Assembly: GCA_023213395.1 (NCBI GenBank)
Contig: CM041465.1
Coordinates: 209,443,741-209,507,740 of the forward strand
Source of the DNA: Cycas panzhihuaensis
Taxonomy: Eukaryota; Cycadophyta
DNA length: 64,000 nt
Direction: 5' to 3'
Part shown: one piece after another, positions 32,755 through 45,429 of the stretch
Position numbering within the stretch: position 1 is the first letter of the stretch
Layout: every line of letters begins with the position of its first letter
Position numbers and translations under genes: made by a program
The notes under the pieces: generated by a model
Seen by the model: the letters and a program-made list of their open reading frames with translations, nothing else
The model's database searches: none
What the model was told of the DNA's origin: nothing

Positions 32755-33530
32755 TGGAAGAGCCACCAAATGAGGACGGCAAGAATCACCCACATGAAAT
32801 AACTACGTTATTGGAATAATATAATGATGTTTTCCCTGATGATTTACCTAGTGGTTTGCCTATCCACAACGAAGTAAATCATCATATCATTCTAGAAGAG
32901 GGATCAAGGCATAGTTGCTGAGTGCCATACCACTTGAGCTATAAGGAGAGAGGGGAAGTGGAGTGCCAAATATAGGATTTGTCAGAGAAAGGCTTTATTT
33001 GCCCTTCCAAATCCCCCTTTGGAGCTCTAATCTTGCTTGTATGCAAAAACAATGACACGATGTGGATGTGTGTAGATTATAAATCCTTAAATAAAAATAT
33101 TATTAAGGACAAATATGCTCTTACTAGGATAGATGATTTATTAGACAACATGAGAGAAAGTTGTATCTTCTCAAAAATAGACTCGAGAAGTGGTTATCAT
33201 CAAATAAGAATTCATGAAGCTAATGTACTTGAAATTGCCTTCACTACTTGTGATGGTTATTATGAATATCTTGTGATTCCTTTTGCTTTAACTAGTCCTG
33301 CTACATCTTTTATGAGATTGAGGAATGATGTTTTCAGACCCTTTTTGGGTAAATATGTGAGTTTTTCTAGATGATATAATAATTTTCAATAAAAATAAAG
33401 AGAAACACATAAATCATTTAAAATAGATTTTAGATATCTTAAAAAAAGAAAGATTGAATGGAGAACTATCAAAATGTGAATTTATGAGAAAGCAAATAGA
33501 ATATCTTGGGCATATTGTTTCCTATAAAGT
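32755..33530 (+). pseudogene. G4 reverse transcriptase
   Basis: Upstream YNDVFPDDLPSGLP marks the usual RT lead-in. The open stretch 32,979-33,374 contains SPFGALILLVCKNN, MCVDYKSLNKNIIKDKYAL, motif A SKIDSRSGYHQIRI with its Asp, and PFALTSPATSFMRL. A frameshift just before 33,365 separates the catalytic VFLDDIIIFN box. CEFMRKQIEYLGHIVS follows near 33,480, a standard post-RT block. Confidence 0.87.
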
Positions 33531-33739
33531 CACTAATGTTGACCCAAAGAAAATTAAAGTAGTAAAAAATCGAAAACCCCTCAAAATGTGCATGATGTAA
33601 GAAGCTTTTTGGATTAGCAAGCTTCTATAGAAAATTTGTTTTGAACTCCTCTAAAATAGTAACTCCACTTATAGATCTCTTAAAGAAATCATAAAAATTT
33701 ATTTGGTCATAAGAACATGAAGAGATAAACTAAAACCCT

Positions 33740-34215
33740 TGTATTAACACTAATTGACCCCTCAAAACCCTTTAGACTCCATGTCGATGCTGGTGGCTAT
33801 GTCGTTGGGTCAATACTTATGCAAGATGACGCAGTTACAGCCTACGAAAGTAGTAAAATGAATAACGCAAGGTAAAGATATCCTATGTTTGATCAAGGGC
33901 TACTAGCCATGATACATACTATCAAAACTTGGGTTTATCCCTTGTTGTTCCAAATCCACGAATCAATTGATAAATAATGGCACTCTATTCTTCAATGCTT
34001 TCTTTGATTGATCATGTGGCCATCACTAGAAGCACTATTTGAAGGGCGATGAGTTTGAAGTGGTCATATACCACAAGCCCTTGTTAACTTTTCCTCCAAA
34101 AAGGGGAGTTGTCTTTAAGATAGTATAGATGGGCAATGTTACTTGATGAATTTAAGCCCAAATTTGTGTATCAGGCTAAGAAAGGATGTTGTTGCAAATG
34201 CACTTTCTTGAATGC
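33740..34215 (+). pseudogene. G4 RNase H, heavily decayed
   Basis: FRLHVDAGGYVVGSILMQ near 33,776 is the start of the RNase H fold with its first Asp. The later block appears as GDEFEVVIYHKPLLTF near 34,050, where the usual TDHKSL is IYHKPL. Frames change at least twice. Confidence 0.65.
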
Positions 34216-34369
34216 CTCTTGTATATAATGTCTTAGTAATCCAAGCAAACCTCAAAAGAGAGATTCAAAAGGCCAAACTAAACTATGAGTGGTGTAAAAA
34301 GATAAGGCAATCTATAAAGAAACAATATCCTATGTTTAAGAACTTCTAGGTAAAGGAAAATATCCATCG

Positions 34370-35700
34370 AAAAGAAGGATAGAATAGTGATTCCAGATGT
34401 AATAGAACTAAAGTATAAAAACCTATATGAAATTCATGACAGCCCATTCTCTAGCTATGTAGGTGTGGATAAAACTAGAAAGGCTACTAAGAAATATGTG
34501 TATTAGAAAAACATAGATAAAGAATAGCAAACTATGTAAAACATGTGATCGATGTTAAGTCAATAATGATGATGGGGTAAAACAAAGGGGCCTACTAGTG
34601 CCCTTATCTATCTCATAAGAGAACTGGAAAAATATATCTATGGAATTTGTGACTAATCTACCAAAAATTCATAAACAAAATGATCAAATCTTAGTAGTTG
34701 TGGGTAGATTCAATAAGATGGCTAGATTCATTCCATGTCGTATAACTCATAAAGTAATGGATATTGATAAGTTATTGATTACCTAGTTGTTCTCTAAATT
34801 TTGCTTTCCTTAATCAATAGTGAGTGATAAAGACGCTACATTCCCTAGCCTTTTGTGGCAAGAACTCTTCAAAGCCCTTAAAATTGACTTGCACTTTAGT
34901 TGTGGAAATCATCTACAAATGGATGGGCAAACTAAAAGAGTAAATCAAATAATGGAAGACATGCTTAAATCACACGTGACAACTAAGCAAAAGGCATCAT
35001 AAGAAAATCTACCATATGCAAAGTTCTTTTATGACAATAGTAAGCACTTGGCAATTGGTATGGCACAATTCAAAATCATGTATCGGATCTAAACATTTAT
35101 ACTAGCAAAACTCAAGTGTCATTGAAATGTTGCAAAATATGCAGGATAAATTGGAATAATGTCAGAAAAATATAGAAGGGGCATAAGCAAGAAATAAGCT
35201 ATATGCTAATCAAAAAACATCCCCATGAAGCTTTGATGGGAAATAATGTTTAATTGAGAATAAGACCCAATTCATCCCTTGCCAAAAGAAAGGGTGCCAA
35301 ATTGTCCCTAAAGTATTGTGGACCTTTCAAGCAGTTGAATAGGTAAATGAAGTTATTTATAAAATTGAACTTCCCTCACATATTGAAATGCACCATAAGT
35401 TTTATGTAAGTTTTCCTTAAAAGGGCATTGTCTACATTTTGATAATAAAATGCCTATGTATGCAGATGTCCAATAGGTGGATCAAGACACAGATGAACCT
35501 GTGAGGGTGTCGGATGAAAGAAAAAGGAATCTAAGGAATAAAGACGCATGAGTACATTATTGAGCGGTCTAGTGGACAAATTGAAGAAGCAACATGGGAG
35601 CCACCATCTTTTGCTAAGGAAGCAAGCCTTACAAGGGACAATAAGCTTCCCCAAGAACCAGGGGGTTTGACGTTAAAAGCTAGATTTTGGCCTTTAAAAT
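34370..35700 (+). pseudogene. G4 integrase with chromodomain-like C-terminus
   Basis: The zinc-binding part is nearly lost around 34,390-34,600. The core is visible at 34,820-35,002: SDKDATFPSLLWQELFKAL with the second catalytic Asp, and DGQTKRVNQIMEDML with Lys in place of the catalytic Glu. YAKFFYDNSKHLAIGM follows near 35,020. Near 35,545-35,610 HEYIIERSSGQIEEATWEP matches the end of a chromodomain (the LVKW..x..EATWE pattern). Stops are dense between 34,500 and 34,800. Confidence 0.75.
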
Positions 35701-37397
35701 TACTAAAAAGAAGAGTAAAGAGGCCATGGAATCTCATTTCCTTAGTGGCATTAGTAAAAAGAGAGTTAAGGAGGTCAAAAAGGTGAGAGGACCTCATTTG
35801 CCTAATGAAAAAGTCGATAACTTATAGGGTGCTCAAGAGGTGCACAACTTTTAATAATTAATCCTCATCCCACTAACTCTATTCTAAAAGTCCTACAAAG
35901 AGCTCCTTTGAAATGTTATATTCTCTATAAATGCAATATGGAGGAATATGAGATGGATTATATCTCGTCATAGGTGAGAGCATTAAAAGACCAAAGAAGA
36001 AAGTGGAAAACACAACTTGGATCCATCAACAAGCATCAAGGAGCCATAAAAGATCCATAGGATTGTAAGAGAAGCCAAAAGGGTTTTGAAGAAGGTAGAT
36101 CCCAACCATTAGAATCACTTCTCTTCATCAAAATACATGGATCAACTAGTATACAAGTGTAGGAGAGGAAAGGTAAGTGCCAAAACCCCTACTTGTGCAA
36201 CATAGCTGCAAGTTTATGAGTTTTGCTATAGTAAATATATTCTATGTGTTTCTTATATCTAGAATGAGGATTTAGAAATAGAAATTTGTTACTGTAGATG
36301 ATAAAAATCTAATTTTTAAACATGCCAAAAACCCTTTTCAATAGGCCAATTTCAATGGCCATGATAAAGCACAAAATTTCTCGACAAAAATCATTTTTTC
36401 TCCATGGACGAAGGGTGTATAGCATTCCAACATGATGTATGGTTGTGTTCAAGCCATATAGACTTGTTGGAATTATACAAAATTTCCCTACAAGCCTGCG
36501 ATTGAATATATAACCATGCAAACCTCTAGAACTTGTTTTATTCAAAATCGACCCAAATGAAGGAATTTGTCCATGGGGTTTAAGGGACATTTTTCTCACA
36601 TAAAAGCTACCTCTAAGCCATAGAAAAACTCAAACAAACTTTGTTGCAAATATTAGAAAATTGATGCCCTAATTTGAGTGAAACTTCATGGGGTTTTAAT
36701 GGAGAAAAATTGCAAAAACTCAAGTTTTCAATGTTAGACAACTATGAAAAATTAGAGAAATGATTTTACTTACATTTTGGGCAGATTGAAACACATGAAT
36801 GAACCTTCTACGTGCTACAATTTTTATTTATTCATTTGAAACCCTTATTTAAGTCTCCAAAACCCTAGCTAGGTACTAAGGCAAGAATGGCCATTTGGTA
36901 TAAATTGAATTTACACCCTTATCTATCAACAACTAGTGTACTTGATGGCTAAAAGTATGCTTAGTGTGAATAAATTACTCTCTCAGGTTGTTTGAAATGT
37001 TGCATGCATGTTGTAAAACCTAGCAACATAGGATATAATGTGTAAATATACGTTGCCCATTGAAAAACATAATGGAATCAGAGGACAAAAATAGAGGAGA
37101 AAAGAATGCATGCAAGGAAGGAGAAACCAACAATCTACAAATACCTACAACATGACCACCTTAGGTGAGGATCAAAGAAGATTGGGCATGCATGCAACAA
37201 TGTACAGAAGCATTCCCACACAGCATAAGATCATAAGATGTCCAAACTCAAGTTAATTCGACAATGAAGTGAATTGTAGAGTGGTTTAGTGGTAGGGTGT
37301 TGAAACCATACCACCGTAGACATTGGAAGAAGGCCATGAAGCAAACACACAAATTGGTGTAGTCAGATGTAGAAGAGAAGGAAGAACATGAATTAAC
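35701..37397 (+). other. No gene recognised; G4 3' flank
   Basis: 1.7 kb AT-rich, no domain. The first few hundred bases may be the G4 3' LTR. A box A match (tggtttagtgg) lies at 37,282-37,292 without box B. Before C5 inserted, 37,397 was contiguous with 61,257. Confidence 0.4.
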
Positions 37398-37601
37398 TAC
37401 AAAAATTTCAGAGCACTTAGACTTAATAGAATAATCTTTATTTTACGTAATGCAAAGAATAAGATAGTACATGTATTTAAAGAGTTTGCTACATATGCAT
37501 GAGTAACAAGTGTCAAACATGCAAGATTCACATAATAACTTTATAATTTCTTACTTTCTAAGTTCCAACATTACCACGAAGAGTAAACATTATTTCTAGC
37601 A
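37398..37601 (-). repeat. C5 3' LTR
   Basis: 204 bp. The outer end is TA instead of TG; the inner end TAGCA abuts ccccccat, the minus-strand polypurine tract ATGGGGGG. Confidence 0.88.
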
Positions 37602-38700
37602 TCCCCCCATAATGTTTACTCTTGTTTTCTCTCAACCCAATTTTCCCTCTAAAATACTGGAACTTATCTTTTTCCAATGGTTTGACGAAAATATCTGCTA
37701 GCTCCTCTTCACTAGAACAATAGATCACCCCTATCACCTTGTTTTGCACTTTTTCCCGAATCAAGTGGTGAACCTCGATATGTTTAGTCCTAGCATGAAA
37801 AATTGAATTCTTACTCAATTTGATTGCACTCTAATTGTCAAAAACAATTGGTATGGATTATTGTTAAGACTTCCTGAGTTCTTCTAGAAGCTTCCTAAGC
37901 CATATGGCCTCACAGGTGGTGATGATCGTTGCTTTATATTCAGATTCTATGGATGATAGGGCTACTATTTGCTATTTTTTGCTACTCCAAGAAATTATAC
38001 CTAAACCAAGACTAAAGCAGTATCCAAAGGTAGACTTTTGTCATTGGCTTCTCCTACCCAATCTAAATCAGTGAACCCTATTAAGTTCAAGCTTCTAGTT
38101 CCTTGTATATTCTACATCAAGATTGATTATTCCATTGACATATCTTAGAATTCTTTTAGTAACCTACCAATGAGATTCCTTGGGTGTTGCCATGAATTTG
38201 GAGATTAAGCCCACTGCAAAAACAAGGTTTGGAGTAGTCAAGCATATTAGACTCCAACTAATTTCTTGTATAAATTTGCATCCATTGGATTTCCTCCTCC
38301 ATCAACAGTAATTTCATTCTCGACCTCCATTAGAGTGGTTGTTGGTTTATATTCAAACACATTGAACTCCTATAGAATTTTTTTGCTTATTTTGTTTGAG
38401 ATATGAATATACTTGTTGCCCTTTGATCAAGTTCCACTCCCAAATAGTAGTGCAAGAGACCCATGTCAGCAATCTCAAAGGCATCACTCAACATCCTTTT
38501 GGTAGATTGAATGTTTTCCTCGTCACTTCCTGTAAGAAGAAGATCATCTACATAACACAAGTATGGTAATATGGTTGCCCTTTCCCAATTTTTTGTGTAG
38601 GCTAGAGTCTGAGCTACTTTTGACACATCCTTCCTACTTGAGGTGAACATCAATCTCCTTATTCCACGACCATGAAGCTTATTTCAGCCCATACAAGTCC
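37602..38700 (-). pseudogene. C5 RNase H and RT C-terminal half
   Basis: RNase H end: NSIFHARTKHIEVHH and ELADIFVKPLEKDKFQYF at 37,640-37,800. RT is seen at 38,387-38,653 with LCYVDDLLLTGSDEEN (YVDD intact) and IADMGLLHYYLGVEL. The interval between is full of stops. The frame is cut at 38,700 by C6 and continues at 46,062. Confidence 0.85.
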
Positions 38701-38705
38701 TTCTT

Positions 38706-39244
38706 TGTTAGAATGGGCCTAAGGGCCACATAGGTCCAAGATCATTAACAAAGCACAATACCATTAAATGCATTAAGCATAAACACAAAGAACACAGAGA
38801 AAGAGGAGCAAGATAGTGATACCAAGTATGGGGTGTTGGAATTAGTCCAACAACCAAAGAATGCTTCAGCTTGATTAGCAAACTGACAAAATAACAATGA
38901 GCTCCAACTCTTGAATGAACAACAATGAAGAAAGGCCTCATTAAATAGAGGGAAATGAGAGGCCAAGGGCTATTGCATGATTGACAAGTGTCAATCATGC
39001 AATGCCTGCTTGCATGTAGGACAAGTGTCCATTGGAAGCTCTTGTGTGAGCAAAAGTGCAAGGGGGTCATTTGACCCTCAAGTGACATAAGTGACAACGT
39101 TATGTCACTAGACATAAAGTGGGTGTGTACTTTATCACTTAAGTGATAAAGTCACCCCTAAAGTACAAAAGTGCACACATAATACATAAACATAAAGTAC
39201 ATAAGCTTAACATGTAAACATAAGGTAAAACATAAGGTTTAACA
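38706..39244 (-). repeat. C6 3' LTR
   Basis: 539 bp, TGTTAGAATGG...GGTTTAACA. Confidence 0.95.
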
Positions 39245-39255
39245 CCCCCCCTTAT
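39245..39255 (-). promoter_or_regulatory. C6 polypurine tract
   Basis: Plus cccccccttat, minus ATAAGGGGGGG directly before the LTR start. Confidence 0.88.
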
Positions 39256-39259
39256 TGTT

Positions 39260-40660
39260 TACAATGTTAAGTCAGACCCCTAGACCATCTCTAAATTTTA
39301 CAAATTTCTCTCTACCAAGTGGCTTGGTAAAGATATCTGTTGTCTGCTGCTCTGTTGGTCGATATTGAAGATTGATCTCACCACTGTGGACATGCTCTCT
39401 GATGAAATGGTGGTGAACTTCAATATACTTGGTCCGTGCATGGAAGACTGGATTCTTAGTTAGCTTGAGCACACTCTGATTGTCGCAATGAATACCGGTA
39501 GGCTACTCCTGCTGAAATCCAAGCTCCCCAAGAATCCGTCATAGCCAGATAGCCTCGCAAGCTACGCTGACTGCAGCTTTGTACTCTGCTTCAGTGGAGG
39601 ACAAGGTAACATTTGGTTGCTTCTTGCAACTCCATGAAACAGTTGCTGAACCAAGAGAAAAACAATAACCCGAGGTTGATTTCCTGCTATCCTGGCATCC
39701 TGCCCAATCAGAATCAGAGAACCCTTCCAAAGTGAAGTTCTCATTATGTGCATACTCAAGCCCAAGCTGCAATGTACCTTTGATGTACTTGAGTATGCAT
39801 TTTGCTACTTTCCAATGCTTCTGATTGGGTTAAGACATGAAACGAGAACAAATCCCAACTACAAATGCAATGTCCGGACAAGTGTTGGTGAGATATATCA
39901 GACTACCAATCAACTACCAGAAAAGAGTGGGATCTGCAGGTTCAGTTTCCTCATTAAGAGTAAGCTTGGTTCCGTTCTCCATGGGTGTAGGCATTGTCTT
40001 GCAGTCATGCATCCTGAACCTCTACAAGATGTCCCAAGAATATTTTGCTTAGGAGATGAAGATATAGCCTGGCTATTGCCATACCTCAAAGCCTAAAAAA
40101 TAATGGAGAAGTCCAAGATTAGTCATCTCGAAACTTCTCTTCAAATCATCCTGGAGAATCTTGATGAGCTTAGTGTCATCACCAGTGATCACTAAGTCAT
40201 CTATATACAAGGCAATATAAATGACATGGTTTTGTTCATGTTTGATGTACAGATTAGGATCTGGTATAGATCAATGAAACCCATGTCTCAAGAAGTATTC
40301 ATCGATTTTTGCATACCATGCCCTAGGAGCTTGTTTCAAGCCATACAAAGCCTTCTTGAGGCGACATACTAAATGCTCCTTGCCTTGTTCTTTATAACCA
40401 GGAGGTTGCTCCAAGTATACCTCCTCTTGAAAATCGCCATTAAGAAAGGCGATCTTCACATCCATCTGATAAACTGGCCATTTGCATTGTGCAGCTAAGG
40501 CCATAAGGAGTCCGATGGTGTTCATGTTTGCCACTGGTGCAAAGGTTTCCTCATAATCAATGCCTTCCTTTTGTTTGAATCCCTTTGCCACAAGGCGTGC
40601 CTTCTGACACTTAAGTGTTCCATCAGAATGAAATTTGGTCTTATAGACCCATTTACAATT
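39260..40660 (-). pseudogene. C6 reverse transcriptase and RNase H
   Basis: RT 40,271-40,591 contains [37 protein letters not shown] and [19 protein letters not shown] stop at about 40,271 precedes the catalytic LYIDDLVITGDD box near 40,190. RNase H shows FSDSDWAGCQDSRKSTSGY and SSTEAEYKAAVSVACEAIWL near 39,550-39,720, then HCDNQSVLKLTKNP and TKPLGREKF to the stop at 39,272. Few stops for its length, in line with a fairly recent insertion. Confidence 0.92.
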
Positions 40661-40666
40661 GATTGC

Positions 40667-41998
40667 CTATTTATGTGGAGGCAATTCGACCAAATCCCAT
40701 GTGCCATTCTTGTGAATAGAATGGATCTCCTCATCCATGGCAGCTTTCCAATTGTCATTTTGTAAAGCCTCTTCAAAAGTAGAAGGCTCATCAATAGAAA
40801 GCACTTCAGCCATAAGTGCAAAATTTGTTTGCTGCCTATACTTCGATGAACGTTTCCCTTCAATAATATGACCATCCTGCACCGTTTGAGTATAACATTT
40901 AGGTAACTTTTGAAATGAAGTAGCATGAACCTCAATGTCTTCTAGTCTAAGTGATTGATCAACAGAAGATGATGTGGAAGGTTCAAGTGGAGCAGACAAT
41001 GATGACGTGGACGGTACAAGAGGTGCAAATGAAGTACATGGTGTAAAAGATTGAGAGGGAGGGAAGTCCTCAACAATCTTTTTGCCTTTATCAATGGAGG
41101 GTTGGATTGATGCCACATCCAACTCTTTCTGATCATCTTCAACAAAGATTACATCTCTTGAGAGATGCATTTTTCTCCCAACTGGATCATACAACTTGTA
41201 GGCCTTGCTATGAATGGCATATCCTACAAAGATGCATTTGAGACTATGTTTATCCAACTTTGTTCTTTGTTGATCAGTTATGTACATATATGCAGTGCAC
41301 CCAAATGTCCTCAAATGGCTGATAGTTGGTTTCTTACCAATCCATGCCTCCTCAGGTGTAATGTTGGTGACTGCTGTAGTAGGACTCCAATTGGCCACAT
41401 AGGCTGCTGTGTGAAATGCTTCGGCCCAGTAAGCTCTTGGAAGTCCTTTCGCATGCATCATTGTTTTGGCTTTATTAGCCAAAGTTACATTCATCCTTTC
41501 GAGACTCCATTTTGTTGAGGAGTATGAGGAACCTGTAAGTTGTCTCTGAATCCCATTATCCTTGCGTAATTGGTTGAATTCATTTGAAGTGAATTCACCT
41601 CCATTATCGACCTTAATGTTCCAATTGAGTAGCCGATTCATTTTCTACTTGACTTTGAACTCTTTGAACTTAGAGAAAGCTTCTGATTTTTGCTTTATGA
41701 AGTAGACCCAGACTTTATGAGAAAAGTCATCAATGAAGGATATGTAGTACAATGCTCCACCAAAGGATTGACTGGACATGGGTCCACATAAGTCTGAGTG
41801 AATTAACTGCAATGGATAAGATGCACGCCATGCTTTGCCTTTAGGAAAAGGCAAACGATGATGTGTCCCCATTATCCAAGCTTCGCAAAGACATTTTGAA
41901 CCATACATCTTCGGAAGCCCATATACCATATTTTTGTTCATCATCTGCTTCAAATTATCTAGGCTTAAGTGACCTAGACGTTGATGCCATAATTGCAT
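40667..41998 (-). pseudogene. C6 integrase and linker to RT
   Basis: GAG-pre-integrase wording LWHQRLGHLSLDNL at about 41,990. The zinc pair is damaged: CLCEAWIMG has Trp where the second Cys of the pair is expected. Catalytic residues: HSDLCGPM, then a stop near 41,643, VDNGGEF, and Glu at 41,498-41,500. The 14 residues before that Glu are read out of frame (GSSYSSTKW) and the frame is restored just before it. Downstream are YWAEAFHTAAYVANW, HLRTFGCTAYMYI, KCIFVGYAIHSKAY and a Ser/Pro-rich linker, then SFEEALQ-type wording into RT. Confidence 0.9.
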
Positions 41999-42001
41999 TT
42001 T

Positions 42002-42448
42002 TTACAAAGATATAGTGACCATGGAACCAGAATAAGCAGAATCAAGTGTAATGTTATTGGCATCCAACTTGTAAAGACCTTGATCCTCATAGGCAACAGC
42101 TACGATCTGGTCATCTTTGTCACTAATGATACATTTCCCATTCTTGAATAACACGCTCATCTGTTGCTTGTCCAACTGGCTAACAGATAGCAGACTCTTC
42201 TCCATGGAAGGAATGAAATATGCATCACTATTGGGAAATGTTGAGGAAGGATTTTCTGAAGAATGGAAAGGAGCTATTGTGCCTATGCCTGAAATCTTAA
42301 CAAATTCATTATTTCCAAAAGTCACTGATTGACCTTTACCTTCCTTAATATTGCATAGGAGTTCTTCACTCCCTGTCCTATGCTGAGAAGCTCCTAAATC
42401 AACAATCCAGGTGCGATCAACCTTGGATGACTGATATGCACAAAACAA
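42002..42448 (-). pseudogene. C6 protease
   Basis: TWIVDLGASQHRTG near 42,400 is the copia active site with the Ser of D-S-G changed to Leu (one C to T change). The C-terminal part FIPSMEKSLLSVSQLDKQQM near 42,160-42,200 is typical. Frame open for 148 codons but the active-site change should inactivate it. Confidence 0.87.
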
Positions 42449-42499
42449 TTTGCCTTCCTCGGCAAACTGATTAAAGTGGCTTTGGTAGCCACCTCTTTG

Positions 42500-43441
42500 A
42501 CCCCCCCTTCCTCTTAGACCTTGTCGATAGGCACCTCGATTTGGTCGAGGGGGATTCTGCTGCTCATCTGGCTGCTGAAATCTTTGTTGATATTGTTGCC
42601 TTGGCTGCTGTTGTCATTGACCTTGTGGTCATTGTCACTGTTGCCGTCGTAGATCCGCCTGCTTCTTTCTGCAATCATGTGCAATGTGGCCAGGTTTGCC
42701 ACAATAATGACATACAACATTGGGCTTAGAAGAGCCAATGTTCATGTTTCCAAACTGCTTTGTGGATGCAGGTTTGGAGATCTGATTGGCCTTTGACTTG
42801 GCCGTGAAAGCACCTGGTGTAGATGGTTCTTCATTATCCTTAGCATAAATCTGTTCTTCTTGAAGCAATAAGCTTTCAAGTTCATTGAATGTCATTTTCT
42901 TAAGTGAACCATCTCGTGTGGTAGATGATATGAAACCGTTGTAGTCCTTTGGCAATGCCTTGGTGATGGAAGTGATGAGCTCATCCCTAGTTGCAAGACT
43001 ACCTAAAGTATTCAATTCATTACAAACCTCCTTAATGGAGGACAGAAATGCCGACATTGGCTTTACAAATTTGACAGAATACAGTTTAGCTTTCACCATC
43101 AGAATGCGAGCTTCATCTCGCCTTTCATACAGTGAGGACAATGTGTCCCAAGCTTCTTTAAAAGATTTTGCAGAAGAGATATTTTTGTCTATATATACAT
43201 CCACAATCATATGAAGAAATGCCAAAGCAATCTCGTCTTTGGCCTCCCAAGCAGCAACACGTTCATAATCAACATCAACCTCATCATCATCAACAAGTGC
43301 AGGATTGGGAATTCTCCCAGAAACATATCCCCAAATCTCATTCATTATCAAGAGATTTTGTGTGATTCTTTTCCATTCTTGATAATTTGTTTATCCTGTT
43401 AACCTTATTGTGCATGCATTGAGCATGTTAATAGCAGCCAT
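42500..43441 (-). pseudogene. C6 gag
   Basis: ATG at 43,441 (MAAINMLNACTIRLTG), one TAA shortly after, then an open frame from 43,351: NEIWGYVSGRIPNPAL, ARILMVKAKLYSVKFVKPM, ELITSITKALPKDYNGFIS, FNELESLLLQEEQIYAKD. Zinc knuckle CHYCGKPGHIAHDC near 42,670-42,715. A Gln-rich tail (plus-strand tgctg/ttg repeats) follows near 42,550-42,640 in a shifted frame. UBN2-type copia capsid. Confidence 0.92.
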
Positions 43442-45429
43442 CTTTTCACTTGTATACTTAAGCTAGCAAATAACTTGGTAACTTCAAAGCTTTGTCGCTT
43501 AAGTTCCACCTTCTAACAACACCACTAGTCCTGATTTTACAAGAAGATCCAACAACTAGGTGGAGTGATGAGGGATGAAGGACTTCGGCTATTGAGTTGA
43601 TCCAAAGTTAAGTGTAGCAAAGGCAAGGATTAAACCTTTTTCGAGCCTCTCCAGCCAGATTTTAAAATTCACTTTTAAAAATTTTTTAAGTGAATTTTAA
43701 GGTACTTTTACTTGGATTATGTACTTAGCTTTGATGCTATGATTTAGCTTACAATGAAGGCTTCTTAAGAAGCAGGTACATGAGAGTAATGAGCACTTTG
43801 ATTAAGTGTTTTAAGTGCTTTTGTGATCCAAGTAAAATGCTTGAGTACAACAATGTAAGTACTTTTGAGAATTTTAGTACTTAGTGAAAAAATGATGCAA
43901 AACCTTGATGATGGTAGCTGAAGTGGGTTCTTTTTAACGCTCCAAAGCCGATGTAGAGAAGAAACCACTTGCCAAAATGTACTCAATGTACTCCAAACAC
44001 CAAACGAACTCCAAGCAGCAAGTTGTTGAGACTTTAAAATAGTCTCAATAATCCAACAGAAAGTGTGATTTTTATTAAGTACAAAATTCAACCTCCTTTT
44101 TGAGATTTTGAAGGCTATGGGTCACCATGCAAGGTGCCAAAAACTCAACTTAAATGGTGATGAATGTCACCTTTACAATATGAACATGCTTTTTGACCAC
44201 TTCAATGAAGCTCTTAATGCTTTAATAGCATTAAACAAAGTGCTAAAAGAGCTTAAAAAAGCATAAAATAAAGGCTGAAAATCAACCTTTTTTGTAACTT
44301 TGCCTCACTAGAACACCACGCAGGGAGTCTTTTCAAGCATTTAGATCATGCAACTTCAAACTTTAATGAGGGGAGAATGACTTAGCATGAGTCATTTGAT
44401 GAGTCCTCTTTCCTTCAAAGAAAATTTAATCCTCTTAAGTACCAAAAAAGTACTTTTGTAAGCCACAAAAAATGCTTTAAAAATGAGATTAAATCTCACT
44501 AAAAAAAAATTCCTTAAAGCAATTAAGTCTTCAATGTCACCTTAAAGCAGTCTTCAAATAGTTGAATGGCCTCTTAAAGCGATGAACCTTGATTTAAGGA
44601 TTAAATGTTTGAAATCCTTATGAAGCCTTTGATTTAACAATAAAAAAAAAATTCTTAAAAAGAAACTTTAGAAAAAATGACCTTGATTTAAAAGGGCATA
44701 TACTTAGTATATGCTAGATTTCATATACCAATTTCTTATGCCAAAAAAAAAACAAATTGGCTGCCAATGTCGATTTTGTGGCTCCCTAGCAATGGAACCT
44801 TCCGTGCTGTGCGCGTTTCTCAAGGCAGTTCGTGCGTGTGCATTCCGATCTTCTTCGTGGGTCCGTGACAGGCCCGTAGGTCGTGCGGCTTAATGACGGC
44901 TCCCATGAAAGTGTTACGTCCTCCTCGTGCTTCCGGAAGGTTCGGCAGGAGATAGCTGGTCGTGCGTCCGTGCAGACCCGTGCAGGGTTCCAGGCCCGTG
45001 CGTGCCCCGTGAGCTATTCCTTGCGTGCATAGGACGTATGCAGTCCACTGTGGACAGTCCATGCGTGCAGGTGCATGCGGCTCCTCAACAGCAGGATGGC
45101 TTCATGAATGCAGACAGATGTGCGCAGGTCCTCGTGACATGTGAGCAAAGTTTGACAGTCCCCTTTAGTGGGCAGACTCAAGTGCTGAATCACGTATGCG
45201 GTTTGTGCGAGGGAGACCTCCAGGTACAGGGACAGACCCTGATATGTATGCAGTTCAACAGTACAAGCAGAGAATAGTAATGTGTGGACAGCATTTACAA
45301 GTATGCAGGCCCAAATATGGCAGACTTCAGATGCAAGGACAGAGGGCAAATATGGACAGCTTCAAGTGCAGGTATTTGCAAAGGATACTAAGCCAAAACT
45401 CTAGCAAACTTAGTAACCAGACCTTTCAA
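43442..45429 (-). other. C6 long leader with GC-rich block
   Basis: 2 kb untranslated between gag start and primer site. The gag-proximal part is AT-rich and full of AAGTACTT- and CTTAAAG-like words. 44,780-45,300 is much more GC-rich, with CGTGCG/CGTGCAG words repeated. No coding domain on either strand. Confidence 0.7.

Larger units (their letters stand above)
30979..35700 (+). mobile_element. G4: decayed chromodomain Ty3/gypsy element
   Basis: Plus-strand order gag, zinc knuckle, protease, RT, RNase H, integrase, chromodomain-like end, which is chromovirus gypsy order. Stops are frequent in every domain, far more than in C4 or C6, so this is an old copy. LTRs were not confirmed; CCAGGGGGTT followed by TGACG near 35,657-35,671 could be a polypurine tract and 3' LTR start, and a TATAAAT near 35,928 would fit its promoter. 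Confidence 0.8.

Noticed and set aside
36309-36599. 96-codon minus-strand frame
   Set aside because: No recognisable domain or homologous segment elsewhere in the window; left as non-coding flank.
37282-37292. tRNA gene or SINE at a box A match
   Set aside because: No box B, no cloverleaf; a short hairpin only. One consensus match is expected by chance in 64 kb.
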